Below, in pieces: positions 12,327 through 23,828 of a stretch of 64,000 nt of DNA. Numbering within the stretch: position 1 is the first letter of the stretch; each line of letters starts with the position of its first letter. Both the position numbers and the translations under genes were made by a program. The stretch is from Cytospora piceicola. Taxonomy: Eukaryota > Ascomycota > Sordariomycetes > Diaporthales > Cytosporaceae. The stretch is from positions 930,001 through 994,000 of the forward strand of contig JALQBC010000011.1 of assembly GCA_023375675.1 (NCBI GenBank), in the 5' to 3' direction. The notes under the pieces are model-generated. The model did not search any database, was not told where the DNA came from, and saw only the letters and a list, made by a program, of their open reading frames with translations.

Positions 12327-14221
12327 TCAGAGTGAGTATCTGAACCCCTTGTTGTCAATCTCAGTCTGGTCAAGCATTCCCGCCTCCACGGCGTCCTGGT
12401 CATCCACGTCCCCAGCCGCATCTCTGGCCTTGTTCACCCTCCACATGTAAACATACAGCACGACCACCATGAGCAGCTTCACCACATATCCAACAAGCAT
12501 TGCGATGTACGCGCTGTGGTATCCGGCTGTGAGGCGGTTAGCTTCATGTCTTGTATTCCTTGTTCAAGGGCAGCCCCGAGGGAGGATGTAGCAAGAGGGA
12601 GTGACTTACGAGCTTCACTGCTGATAAACGTCTGCGGCCCGATGATGTTTCCAACACAGTATCCCGTGAAAAGCACGGCAGCGGTGAGCTGCTTCTTGGT
12701 GGACCCGGCAACGTTGGAAGACACCATCGTCAAGGACATGGAGAATCCCAGGCCTTGGAAGAAGCACAGCCAAAGGGCGACCAGTCGTCCCCACTGATAT
12801 CATTGTTAGCATCACCATTTTTGATACAACGGCGTTCGGAGGGGAAACTCTAGACATCGACTCACCTTGTTTGAATCCGGCAGCCCGACCAGCAGCGCAG
12901 CACCGAGGATACAGATTCCGTTGGCCACTATCATCGTGATGCACCTGCTGTTTGGCCACTTGGTGCACACCCACCCTCCAAAGATCAGCGCGAGGAACTG
13001 CACAGCACCGCCGGGGATCTGGAGGTACTGCGAGCCGAGCGTGCCGAAGCCGAAGCCGTTGATGATGATGCTCGTGAAGCTCGTGATGGCGGCGTTGGGC
13101 ACCTGTGCCGCGATGGCCATGAAGAAGAGGATCCACGTCTTGGGGTCCTTGGCGCACTGGACGGCCTGGTACCACCGGAACTGGGTGTTCTTGACGCCCT
13201 GCTTGTTCTTGCTCACGCGGGCGACGGCGATGGCCTTCTCCCTCTCGTTGAGGAACTTGGCCGTCCCGGGCACGTCCGGCAGCACCAGCAGGCTGACGAT
13301 GCCCCAGACGACGCTGAGCGCGCCGAAGATGATGAACACGTACATCCACCTGGGGAGCCCCGACTGGATGTGCCCCACGGCGTAGCCGATCAGCCCGCCG
13401 AACATGGTCGCGATTCCGTTAGTGCAGTAGTACGCCTCGAGGCGGAGGGGCTGCTCGTCCGAGGTGTACCAGATGGACATGATGAACACGAAGGCCGGGT
13501 TGATGGCCGCCTCGGTGAGGCCCAGGAGAAACCGGTTGGTGGCGATGCCCGCGAAGGAGGTGCACGCCGGCGTGGTCATGAGGATGATGCCCCAGATGAT
13601 GGTGATGATGGAGACGAACTTGCCGATGGGCAGGACCTGGAGGGCGTACGTGGAGGGGAACTGGGCTACCAGGTAGGCCAAGTAGAAGATGGAGCCTGTG
13701 GGAGCGGGCTGTTAGAGGTGGGCTTCGAGAGAGGGACAGACGGACAGGCGCCGAAGAAGGTTGGGGGGGGGGGGGTGTTTTGCGTACTTAGCCATGAGTA
13801 TTGCTGCCCGTGAAGGTGTGTTCCTTGTTTGAGACCATACACACTGGCGAAGTTCAAGGAGTCTATCAGAATTGTTAGCACTCATATGGTCGAGGACATC
13901 AGGACAAGTCCTTTTGGGACTCGAGACCGGATCTCGAGTGTTTGGTTACTCACTCTTGTCCAAGTACTGCAGCAGGTATGTGCCAAAAAGAATAGTCACA
14001 ACCCTCCAGTCGATCTTGCTCACCACACGCTTCGCCTCGGCCGGATCGACCTCAAGGTCGGCCGTCGCCTTGAAGACTCGATAATTATCATCGACCACAT
14101 CGTCCGAGCTGGACTCGATGCCGTGGTTTTTTACGGACGATGTTGTCGCCGATGCGGCGGTTTCTGTGTGAGGAGCGCCAGCATCCACCTTGTCAATCTC
14201 TGAATCTCTGAAGGAAGCCAT
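12327..14221 (-). CDS. MFS transporter, allantoate permease (Dal5) family
   Basis: Exons 14221-13954, 13862-13788, 13695-12866, 12793-12610 and 12526-12327 encode about 518 aa, a normal size for anion:cation symporters of the major facilitator superfamily. A hydrophilic Ser/Asp-rich N-terminus precedes the typical first segment (WRVVTILFGTYLLQYLDK). Later come the family-typical LNFASVYG, YLVAQFPSTYALQ, NRFLLGLTEAAINPAFV and VLFTGYCVGNIIGPQTF, giving about 12 membrane segments. The C-terminus ends DNKGFRYSL, close to the usual FRY-type ending of the family. Members import allantoate, nicotinate, pantothenate, biotin or other carboxylates across the plasma membrane; the substrate here cannot be read from sequence. 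A G run (13763-13775) lies inside the second intron. Confidence 0.93.
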
Positions 14222-16446
14222 CTTGCCGGCGTTTTTGAGACGTCAACTGAGGTCTTTCGGGATGTGAGGTCGAGCAGGGCTAGGGACGAGGTCAGGTCCC
14301 GAGGAGCTGGTTCACGAAGCAAAACTTAGCCTATAAGAACGAATGCTTGATTTTTTCGGGAAAGGAGAACTCTCCTCATGACGAATCAGAGGACCATGAT
14401 ATGGAAGATGCCATACTTGGCTTGTAAGCACGCCATGGTGGATTGACGGTAGCACTTGGAGAATCGTCCCTCTAAAACCCTCTAAAAGCCCCAGATTTCT
14501 TGGAAACAGGCATGGCTTCAATGCAGGTGTGGAGGACCACATGGTAATATCTCGCACACAATGCGACTAATATGTAGGTCAATGATTACCTAGCAGTGCC
14601 TAGGTAGATATGGAAGAGGGTCCGGGAAGGGACCTCGGGAAGGGGGGGTCCCCATTCATGCACACATGCAGATATCCCATGGATGGTGCATTGCAGCGCA
14701 GAAATCCTTCCGATACTCCAGATTTTATGACGAGTCTCTCCATCCCTCCTCGAAGAATTTATTTCTTATTAGTGGCCATGAGATGTGCGCTTCGAATAAT
14801 AGCGTCCTGGGGTTGGCAGGACGGCAGGGAGTGGTGAAGTTGGTAGCGTTGGATGGAACTGGAGACGGACTCGGTGATGGCGTGCTTTGGTGCCCGGTGC
14901 TCGTCAACCTAGACTGCCTAGGGAACGGCACAACGGCCAACCAGACGCACCCGTCACCATGGGCCCGGTGAGGGGATCGGCAGTCGCTAGCAGAATTATC
15001 AAGAAAGCGAAATTCACCTCTTCGACTTTGTGTGGCAGTGTGGCGGGAAATTCCAGTACGGAGCGAGTTCCATCGGGATGTCGTCGTTGGATATCGGCCG
15101 AGTGAGTTTGCTGCCGTCTCCGTACAGGGATCCCAGATATCTACACACGCGGCACAGCATATCCCGCTACCGATAATTTTGACGGCGTTTGTACTATGAA
15201 AGAAGGAGAAGGGGAAAACAGCATAAAGAAGATGAAGAAGATGAAAATTTTGGAAAATTGTGACCAGGGTCTCAGCAGTGAAGGGACATCTGGAAAATAC
15301 TGGTAAACTAAGAGCCTGGACCTGTCATGGGATAAGGACCAAATTGAGTTCGCGTATGTATTCAGCTATGGCAACGTCTCAGGTCGTTATCTCTTCCCGT
15401 CTGGATGATTGGATAATAATGGCATCATTCAGGCGTCCTCATATGGTCCACCAGGCACAGATTTTACCAGATTCAAGCCATCAGCCCTCCAGTACCTAGG
15501 TAGAATAACCATAATTCCTTTAAGAGATGCACCTCATACTGAAGGACACTACCATATATTGCGAATCTTGTTTGCTTGTGTGAAGCTGTGTACAAGTAAG
15601 AATTCGTAACACGAATCAACTCTGTCCTGTGGTTGTTTGCTTTCAACATTGAAGTACTTTGATTATACTTACCGTATACCAGATCTCTTCGCTCCTTGTT
15701 CTCGTCGTCTCCCCCATAGTCCACCATGAAAGGTTAGAGGAATCCAATGGCTGCTTCTCTTTCTCTTCCCACCTACACTACCCTTACGTAGCGGGCGATG
15801 CGGGGAGGTATTAATAAAACATGGGGAGGGACACTTGTAGGGAACATGGGATTCCCCATCTCCATCTTCTCTTTCCCAATCTTATAAGCTCCTGCACATG
15901 CATTTCTCCTAATTTCTTGCAGATTGATACGTAAGCCTTTCTTACTTTTTCTTTTCATACTGGTTCTCCTATGGCTCAGGTCGACTCCCCTGTCACACAA
16001 TCTCACTAGAAGAGTGTCATGACCCATCAGTTGATATCCTCCTCGTCTCCAGATGTCTATATCGATGGGATGGAACAGCTCGGCGGCCATGGAGCCAACC
16101 CTGGAGAGGACACATTCGAACATGCTATCACCCAGTACTCCGCCTCCCAGTGGGACTTACTAGAAGCTGCCGAGGAGCTTGAAAGGGGGGGGGGGGGGAT
16201 TTTAAGTTTCAACTAGCTGAATATCGCTGTAGTCTCCAAAGTAACATGGATCAAGGGAGACGTGACATCTGGGCCAAGGACAGGGACACTTGCTGTTGAT
16301 AACTGGTACAGGCCTAGACCTTGGTAGCCAATGCACCCCACCAAAGTATATTACGCCGGTCACGATGGCTTGTTGCTTTGTGTATACCTAGGTAGATCAT
16401 ATAAGTGTTAGAAGGCAGACAGTACGTATATAATCAGGTGCAGACG
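14222..16446. other. Intergenic region upstream of the permease
   Basis: About 2.2 kb with no supported gene. It includes the permease promoter, scattered TACCTAGGTAG-type palindromes (around 14600, 15493-15503 and 16385-16395) and a G run (about 16187-16198). Open frames here are short and unconvincing. Confidence 0.4.
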
Positions 16447-16524
16447 ATGAAGTCTATCACCCAGACAGCTCTGGCTTACGAGGACACCACGGAGGACACC
16501 ACGGAGGACACCACGGTGGACTAA
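16447..16524 (+). other. Candidate 25-codon ORF with EDTT repeats
   Basis: ATG to TAA encodes 25 residues: MKSITQTALAY, then EDTT three times, then VD. The repeats come from a perfect 12-nt tandem unit (16480-16515). The start resembles a secretion-signal beginning but is far too short for one. It could be a chance frame in a minisatellite, a relic of a longer gene or a small peptide gene. No homology is claimed. Confidence 0.2.
16480..16515. repeat. 12-nt tandem repeat (GAGGACACCACG) x3
   Basis: Three perfect copies of a 12-nt unit. The length is a multiple of three, so the repeat keeps the frame of the small ORF that contains it. Confidence 0.9.
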
Positions 16525-16809
16525 CACTTATACTTGCACCATACCTGCCTTGGCCAGGTGAGTCGTGGTAGGTGATACCACGATTGTAAAGAACCGGACT
16601 GCTCAGGCATGTTATAGCTTGCCTTCATAGTGTAGGTCTTGAACCAATGGTATTCAATACCTTCTTAGTAGGTTTGTGAAGAAGACTACCGCGGGAGGAC
16701 GACGAAGCACAAACACCCGCGCACTTGTGTAAAAGCAATCTCCCGCTATCATAGAAAGGAAATATTTGAACAGACACTCACTCGACAGTGCTCCCATCCA
16801 AGGTTGGAC

Positions 16810-16855
16810 AATGACATGTACATAATGCTTCTAATGACATGTACATAATGCTTCT
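16810..16855. repeat. 23-bp perfect tandem duplication
   Basis: A 23-bp unit beginning AATGACATGTACATAATG is present twice, head to tail and without mismatch, in non-coding DNA. Confidence 0.95.
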
Positions 16856-17910
16856 CCGGGCCGAATCCTGGCAGGCCTGCTTACATACTCACCCTTGATG
16901 CTTATTCCCGGTGTATCTGGGTGTTCTGTCCTTCTAGCAAAGGTGCATATGGACATGATTAGCCGTCCCTGGTCTCCAAATTAAGTGTCAAGTTGCGAGA
17001 CCACAAGGCTAAGTAAACTAATATAGTCTGCACATCATAGAACACCAATGGAGATCGATTCTTATCTGTCACTTTTCCCAGGAAGCTCATCTAATCTAAC
17101 AGTGGTTATTTCATAATGTGGCAGGTGGGTACATGGGTACATTTCCCGGACTTCGACAGAAGTCGGGTGACATCATCCCTTCCACTTTTAGAGGGACGTC
17201 TCAATTCTGATTGGTTACATACAGGGGTTCAGTCGCGGCCGCCTCGCGTAAATTCGCGGTGCGCGTCTCCCAGTGAAGGAGCTTTCCCCAAAAGACGAGG
17301 GGCAGAAATCCAGGACCTCCCTTCCTTCCTTCCTTCCCATACAACAACACCCACAACCACCGAATGCAGCTTTTCAGCTCTCAGCCTCCACCCAATCAAT
17401 CCCTTCGTCCTCCCGTGGGATGAACCACTAAGGATATCAATCCCGTTGGTTCGTTACCATTCCTTATTTCTTTAATTCATCCCCCCCAATAAGCAGTGAA
17501 CAATTTCCTGCAAAACAAAAACATGTGATGTGACAAGGGCATAATCCGTGAACTGTGTCTGTCTGTCCGTCCGATTGGGGCTGTAGGGTGCTCATTCTCG
17601 GCTGATATCGTGTTGCTCGTGTGTTTTCTTTTTTTCCGGAAAAAAACAATCATGCTGGGGAATATGGGACAAAACAATAATAAACGACGCGATACTCGGC
17701 GCAGCTCAACTTCAAGTCGTAGGAAACCGTGGGGTTACATGTCTCCGGGGGAGGGGCGGGAGGGGTGTGGCGTGCTTGGTAAGTTTAGAGGGCTCAATAT
17801 GGCCCAGGTATCATGTACAGAGAAAAATGCGAAACCGCCAGAGTCGATAGAAGACAGGCGACAAGATCGTGAATACCGTGATCTGACGAGTTGCTGGAGG
17901 TCGAACCCGC
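16856..17910. other. Intergenic region downstream of the Whi5-like gene
   Basis: About 1 kb with no supported gene. It probably contains the 3' UTR of the minus-strand Whi5-like gene. A short run of TTCC units lies at about 17322-17336. Confidence 0.35.
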
Positions 17911-19109
17911 TCATGTGTGCTGGTCAAAAGCCTCAAGGCGTCTCCTAGCCACGCTTCGAGGAGTCTTTCCCGAGCCGTAGCCGTTGGGTGTCCTCCAGGT
18001 CTTCTGGGCCGGACTGGGTGTAAAAGTGAGGTAATCGGCAAAGTCAAAGGCCTGACCCGGCGTATGAGGGAACATCGGGTTGTTCAAATTCGGGGTCGCC
18101 ATGGCCTGTGGCGTGAAGCCAAGATGCTTTGGCGGTGGTGTGGAGGGTGGCTCCATATGGCTCCTAGGCGGCAGGGCGGCAGGAGTTGGCGAGGACTTCA
18201 TGTACAATAGCAGTTGTGCACCCTCATCTCTGGACTCGAAATTATTGCCAGCCTTATCAACATTGTTTGGCGCGAGGCGCCTGTTACGCATGGGGGGTGT
18301 GCTCGGGGGTGAGGATCTGGCCCCGTTCACTTGGAAGGAATGTGCAGGCAGAAGATCGTCATCATCCTCTTCGGGGGCGGCGAAGTTGGGGGTTGTAAAG
18401 CTGCGGGTGACCTTCATCGCTGGCGGGAAGAGAGACACATCTGGTCCAGTTGAAGTCTTGAAATGTGGCTGCCGGCGTGGCTTGATGGGGGAGGATTGTG
18501 CCAACAGGTGACTATCATTCCAGGAGACATGGTTCGAGGAGGACTTGTGAGCCGTAGGGGAGCCTCGATATCGCTTTGTAGGACTCGACGACAGGTTGAC
18601 ATCGGCATCGAAGCTCGACATGTATGTGCGTTTTCGATGCCCGGTGCTACCATTGCTGGACCCAATGGCATCGGAAAACAAGGGGGCTTTTAGCGGAGAG
18701 CTCATGAGGGCTCTTGTGGGGTATTGCAGGTCGGATGCACTCGACGACGAGTCGGACAGGATCTCGCCGTCAGCCATGCGTCTGCGTCGTATGGCGGCTT
18801 TCCTTAGTCGTAGCTCTTCCTCGTACTTGGGTTCGATCATGTCGAGGGAGAGGTCTTCCCATCCACGCTTCGCTTTGAACTGTGCCAGGGCCAGGCGGCT
18901 CTGGAGGCAGCGGGCCATCTGTAGAGAGGGAGATATGGGGCCATGGTCAGCGGTTACTGATGCCCGGGGGACAGCAAGGTCCAACGAAGGGAGGAAGGGT
19001 TTGTGAAGAGACTTTTTACCTTTCCCACCTCGGCCCTCTTGAGGACCTTGTCGGCCACAGCCTCAGGCTGATGGCTTGACGTTGATGACATGCTTCTGGA
19101 TTCGTACAT
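17911..19109 (-). CDS. Whi5/Nrm1-type G1/S transcription repressor
   Basis: Exons 19109-19020 and 18918-17911 encode about 365 aa, with a 101-bp intron in phase 0. The first residues of exon 2 (MARCLQSRLALAQFKAKRGW and on through EDLSLDMIEP) match the short GTB/Whi5 motif that binds SBF/MBF-type transcription complexes. The rest is low-complexity and Ser/Pro-rich with many SP and TP sites (e.g. SSPLKAP, SSPIKPR), as expected for a disordered CDK-regulated repressor. Family members repress G1/S genes in the nucleus until phosphorylated, or act in negative feedback (Nrm1); which role applies here cannot be told from sequence. An in-frame ATG at 19091 is an alternative start. Confidence 0.82.
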
Positions 19110-22100
19110 GGAGTTTTGAAGATGGTCGTCAAAGTGGATTATGTCTGGCCAGAAACCAGGTTGGGAAGTGGAAATCGGGCTAGAAAATTGAGTGGTGGTG
19201 CCAATGAGGCGCCCCGTTTCAAAACAGCCCGGCGCCTAGTGATTGCGCTCGTGCGTCCGTTATTCCGACGGTACAGCTGAATCGAAGATCGGACGGGACA
19301 CTTTTTCTGAAAGTGTCGTGAGGGGAGGACACGATTGTCGATCGCAGACTAGGTTTTCTTGGTTTTGAACGGGGGGCGCTTATGCTAACGGCAGGGAGTT
19401 TAGATAAGGGCAGAAAGGGTTGGTAGTAGTGGTGGTGGTGCTTTTGGTGGTGGTTATTGCTGGGCCGAGATTCCTACCGTTTAGCATTCCAATCGGGAAG
19501 AAAGCACTTTGCACCTGGCAGGCTGGACAGGCAGAGATTCCGTTCACGAACAGGTAACCCTGCCTAGTGTCAGCCGACCGTTTGACTGGTATCGGCAGTG
19601 CTTGCATGAACGGCGATTTGGCAACCTTGCACTTTTCAGAATCGCTAAAGCCCCAATTGGACTTGTCAACTAAGGTGCCCCAAGATGGAGGTGGATATTG
19701 CTTCGTCCAAGGCTGTCAGCACAACTGCATGCAGAAGGAAAGCTCGCTTATACCTATACCCAACATGGGTAACTATGTTACAAGGTAAGGTACGGAGATA
19801 CACGTATAATCCTCTCATTGGAGCTTCGAAGACGGTTGGTTGCATGGGTGCCTTGCGTAAGGAGGCCGAACTATTTGAAGATGGATTACAATCCTACGGG
19901 CTTTCTTTGCTGCTTTCGACAACGCCACCATCTCCAAATATATCGATATTCCTCGTCCGTCTGGCCTCTTCAGGTATTGTGTATATATAAGTCGGCCCTC
20001 GCAGGACACCGGATCCCCACGAGCTTTCCTTTTTCCCCTCCTGATCCAGCTATCTCGAACAACACGCCGTTGCCTGTACTTCTGGAAATTCGAGATCGAT
20101 ATGCCGAGGTGTCGTGGGCTCGTCCGTCCGTTCGCGGGTAGCTCAGGTTTCTCTGGCTTCGATGAACAAGCAGCGTCGTCAAATCTTCGATGTTCTCATT
20201 GTCGTGGACAGAAGCGGGTCATATACTCGGGCGGCCCGGCGAGCAGCTGTCAGCCTCGGACTCTTGTTGTACCTCCCGAGTTGTACCTCCCGTCAACCTT
20301 GGAAGCTTTGGTTGCCAGGTGAACAAAATGAAAAACCCCTCGACCCTAGCCACTCGACCAATCAGTTGCTCCTCGATTGAATGCGGCAGCTGGGCAACCA
20401 AATAGCATGGCTGGCGACTGTGCATATGTAGACTTCTGGAAACCCGGTTCGAAAAAGCTGGCAGCTCTCAATTTAAACCCCTGTCCATCTCCGACAAGCA
20501 GGTCGCAGCTTCAAGATTCGTCTTCACCTTTTCGACATTCACATTGGTCAGTTCCCTGATTTATTTGAAGCTCCCCATGTCCAGAGCGGGCCTGGGGGAT
20601 CCGGGATCTTGGACCACACCGAGACGTCGATCACGGGGTTGAGACAAAAGATGGAATATCTCCGTCCTCGCTGGCCAGCCTGGCAGAGAGGATGTCGCAC
20701 TCCAGCAGACACACCTGTGAGGAAAGATAGGATGGGCCCAACGACCGACCACCCCGATAGGAACCGCGGCGAAGGGCCTGAGGGTCAATCTTTCAACAAC
20801 CGCACAGCCCGCAAGACCATTCGGCCGATCCTCCGGCATCCACCCCTTGGGGTGGAAGGGTGGGGTCTGCAAAAGCTCCGACCTGCATGAGAATGGGGTC
20901 TCTGCCAACGGTAAGGTGATGAAAATCACCCCGGCAGTTGCGGTCCCGAGACTTCAGACTGGGGAAAAGGATGGTAAAGAGAGGACGTTTCTATGCATTT
21001 TATCGGACGACACAAGTTCTCTTGAAATGCCAGAATGCTTGGATCGTTTTGAACCGCCACCATGTGCCGCCGCGTCAGAGTGTCTCTGTCGGGACTGTCA
21101 GATTGTCAGATACGATGCAGATCCCGTCCATCACAGTGATGAGTGGCCATCCATTCCTAATTGATAATCGGATATAGTGCCGACCAAGCATGGTGATGAA
21201 ACGCCACCCGTCCGATTGAGAAAGCCCGTATTTACTCGATGCAGGCTTGCATTTCAGTTGTGCCATTGGCGTCCTCGACTACCATGTTGTGTCACTTCTC
21301 AATATATGTCTGTGTCTATCTATCACGTTTAGATGATGGCTTGATGCCACGGACATGGGCCGTGGGCGCCCCATTGTTGCTGAGGTCTCAGCCCCAACTT
21401 TATGTCTACTGACTCCGCTATTTTGCTTCCTGCAGCTTGTTGAGAAGGGCGAAGTCAAACGCCTTGTCGCAAGTTGCAGCAATTGGGAAGTTGGGATGAA
21501 GCTTGATGGCAGCCTTAACATCAAGCTTGCGTACTCCGTGGAGAACCCAGCATGTCTCGTCTCCTCGTATTCTGCAGGCAGTCATGGATGTGATCTGGGG
21601 GAGGGGGGATGGAAACTAATAATCACACGTGCACTAGACGAACCCCCATCCGAAGTGCACAGCTCGGCGGGGGTTTTTCCTCTCTTTTGAACAACCAGCC
21701 AGCCAGCCAACGAGCCAACGGCCTATGCTAAGAAACACATAACATCCCGTCATATCTGACGTGCTGAAAGAGGTATACATATCCCTAATAACCGGCCAGT
21801 TGCACCGAGCTGGCGCCGGGCGCGCCGTTACACTCGTTCCCACCGAGACGGGACGACAGTGTCTCCTTCATGAAGACTCAACGGCACGCACCGTGGGAAC
21901 GCAACGCCGTGGGCAGGACGACTAGGGCGGTTTCGAAAGTTTTGCGAATTGGAGGACAAGAAATGGCAGGTTGCAACGGCTGCCATCCTCCTACATGCCA
22001 GCTTATTATATCAGAAACAGTTGATTGCATAACAACAAGGAGGCACCATCCCGGACAATGATACCGGATACCGGCCTGGGACGAACACGAGCAAGGGTCA

Positions 22101-22258
22101 CTAGCAGTGTAGATCTACGGGCTACAATCGAGGGTGGCCCACCCCCCCTGTTTTTCGATGCAGTGTCTCGTAGGACAGAGCCACAACAGAGCCACAAGGG
22201 CATGACTTGACTTACACGGTAGAACCTAGGTAGACGAGATGTTCTGTACAGTATCAAG

Positions 22259-22289
22259 ACATCCAGGACATCCAGGACATCCAGGACAT
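22259..22289. repeat. 9-nt tandem repeat (ACATCCAGG) ~3.4 copies
   Basis: Perfect head-to-tail copies of ACATCCAGG in non-coding DNA. Confidence 0.9.
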
Positions 22290-23433
22290 GCCGAGTGGTC
22301 AGGACTAAACCGCCAAAACCAACCCAAAGGTGTTCTTTTACTCCAAAGTTGCTCCCAGAGGCAGCTAATTTCTATTGTCTCGGAATGTGGCCTCTCACTG
22401 TCCTCCCCTGGTCAAGTTAGTACGTGCGTCCTCCCTTTCCCTGCTGGGAGGAGTATACGTTTGCTGCTTTTGAGGGCTGATGAGATGCAGTGTACTGTAA
22501 TAAAAATCTCGATCCTGCAGTGACATACATGCTGCATACTAAGTAAGTACATAATTCTGGTAGCATATCCATATCTACTTGTAGATGGTACGATGTTGCA
22601 AACCAACAGTACTCATGGGCTATATCTTCAGTATCCATCAACTGCTGGATCCGCCATCCTTTGGTCTTCAGCTATTTGGGTCGCATCCACATGGTGTACA
22701 TGTCAACCCCATAGAGTGTATTCCCACCATTTTCTGTTATCTTTCACTATATAGCCTACTACTATAATTGACAGTGCACTCACTACCAGGCTGTGAGGGA
22801 AGTCTGGGATTTGGATCATTCATTACTGTCTGTCTCTTCGACCTTGTCCTCCTTCCCAGCTGGTCAATCGAGATTTCTTTTTACCCCTGACTGACACACC
22901 AACCCGACTCATTGCATATCATATCCAGTCCTCATACCAGCCCATCCTAACCTAACCGCCCATCCTTACCTGGAAATTGTCCGGGACGCCGCCCAGATTG
23001 TTTTCCCACTTCTCGGCCCAAATACTGCCTCTCTCAACCTAGGTAAATAGTGTTCCCTAATGTTTTTTTTCCCTCTCTCGTTTACTTTCCCCTCCTCCTC
23101 CCGTCCTCCCCTCCCGCCCCCCTCGCATATGCTCAATATCACTTGTAATTGCGAAACGGCGCTACGTCATCATCCGCGATCCATAATCTTCAAACCACCC
23201 ACTTTCACCGATTAGCAAGTTCGTGCTCCCACTCCTTCTTCCCTGCCCGTTGCCCTCTTTTGCCCAATCGCTTCCCACTGTCCCGTTTATTAAAAGCAAC
23301 CTTGAAGTTGGCCGTGGCCCTTGAACAATCCAAGCTCCATAACTGCCGCTAATTTACGGTCCCGTATACGGACAATTGGAGGCCCTTGGAAACCCCCAAG
23401 ACAATTCTCTTGGAACGTTTGCGCCACGCCGCA

Positions 23434-23467
23434 CTTCGTCTTCGTCTTCGTCTTCGTCTTCGTCGTC
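23434..23467. repeat. (CTTCGT)n microsatellite in a CT-rich leader
   Basis: About five CTTCGT units lie some 360 bp upstream of the metalloprotease start codon, probably in its transcribed leader. Confidence 0.85.
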
Positions 23468-23828
23468 TCTCTTTCCTTTGATTTACACAATATTCCAATC
23501 GAGAAAGCTCTGTTTATTTACTGCTTCCCAGCGAAAACCCTTATTTCGATCTGACCTCCTTTCTATGTTCAGCCTCCCCTAATCTCCCTATACCTCGACG
23601 ACACGCACCTTCCCTCGCTAAGATACCTCGCATTCCCCGTCAGACCTGCTTGCGCAAGCCTGGTATCACCTCTGTTTTTCGCCCACAGAAAGTTGTTGGC
23701 TAGGCGCGCTGTCAGACCGCGATTTCCAGTTCGGCACAAACATACAAAACTCGAAGCTCAATTTCTGCTATAGGTGACCCTGACTCAACCCAACCCGAGG
23801 CAGTCCCGCCTGAGTTCGCCCAGCAGCC

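Larger units (their letters stand above)
19110..23828. other. 4.7 kb intergenic region
   Basis: No supported gene on either strand; all open frames are short and show no family motif. It holds the upstream region of the Whi5-like gene, a 9-nt ACATCCAGG tandem stretch (22259-22289), an AACCTAGGTAG palindrome (about 22223-22233) and a long CT-rich leader with a CGTCTT repeat (23434-23467) before the metalloprotease. The last ~900 bp looks like a pyrimidine-rich promoter/5' UTR. Confidence 0.4.
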
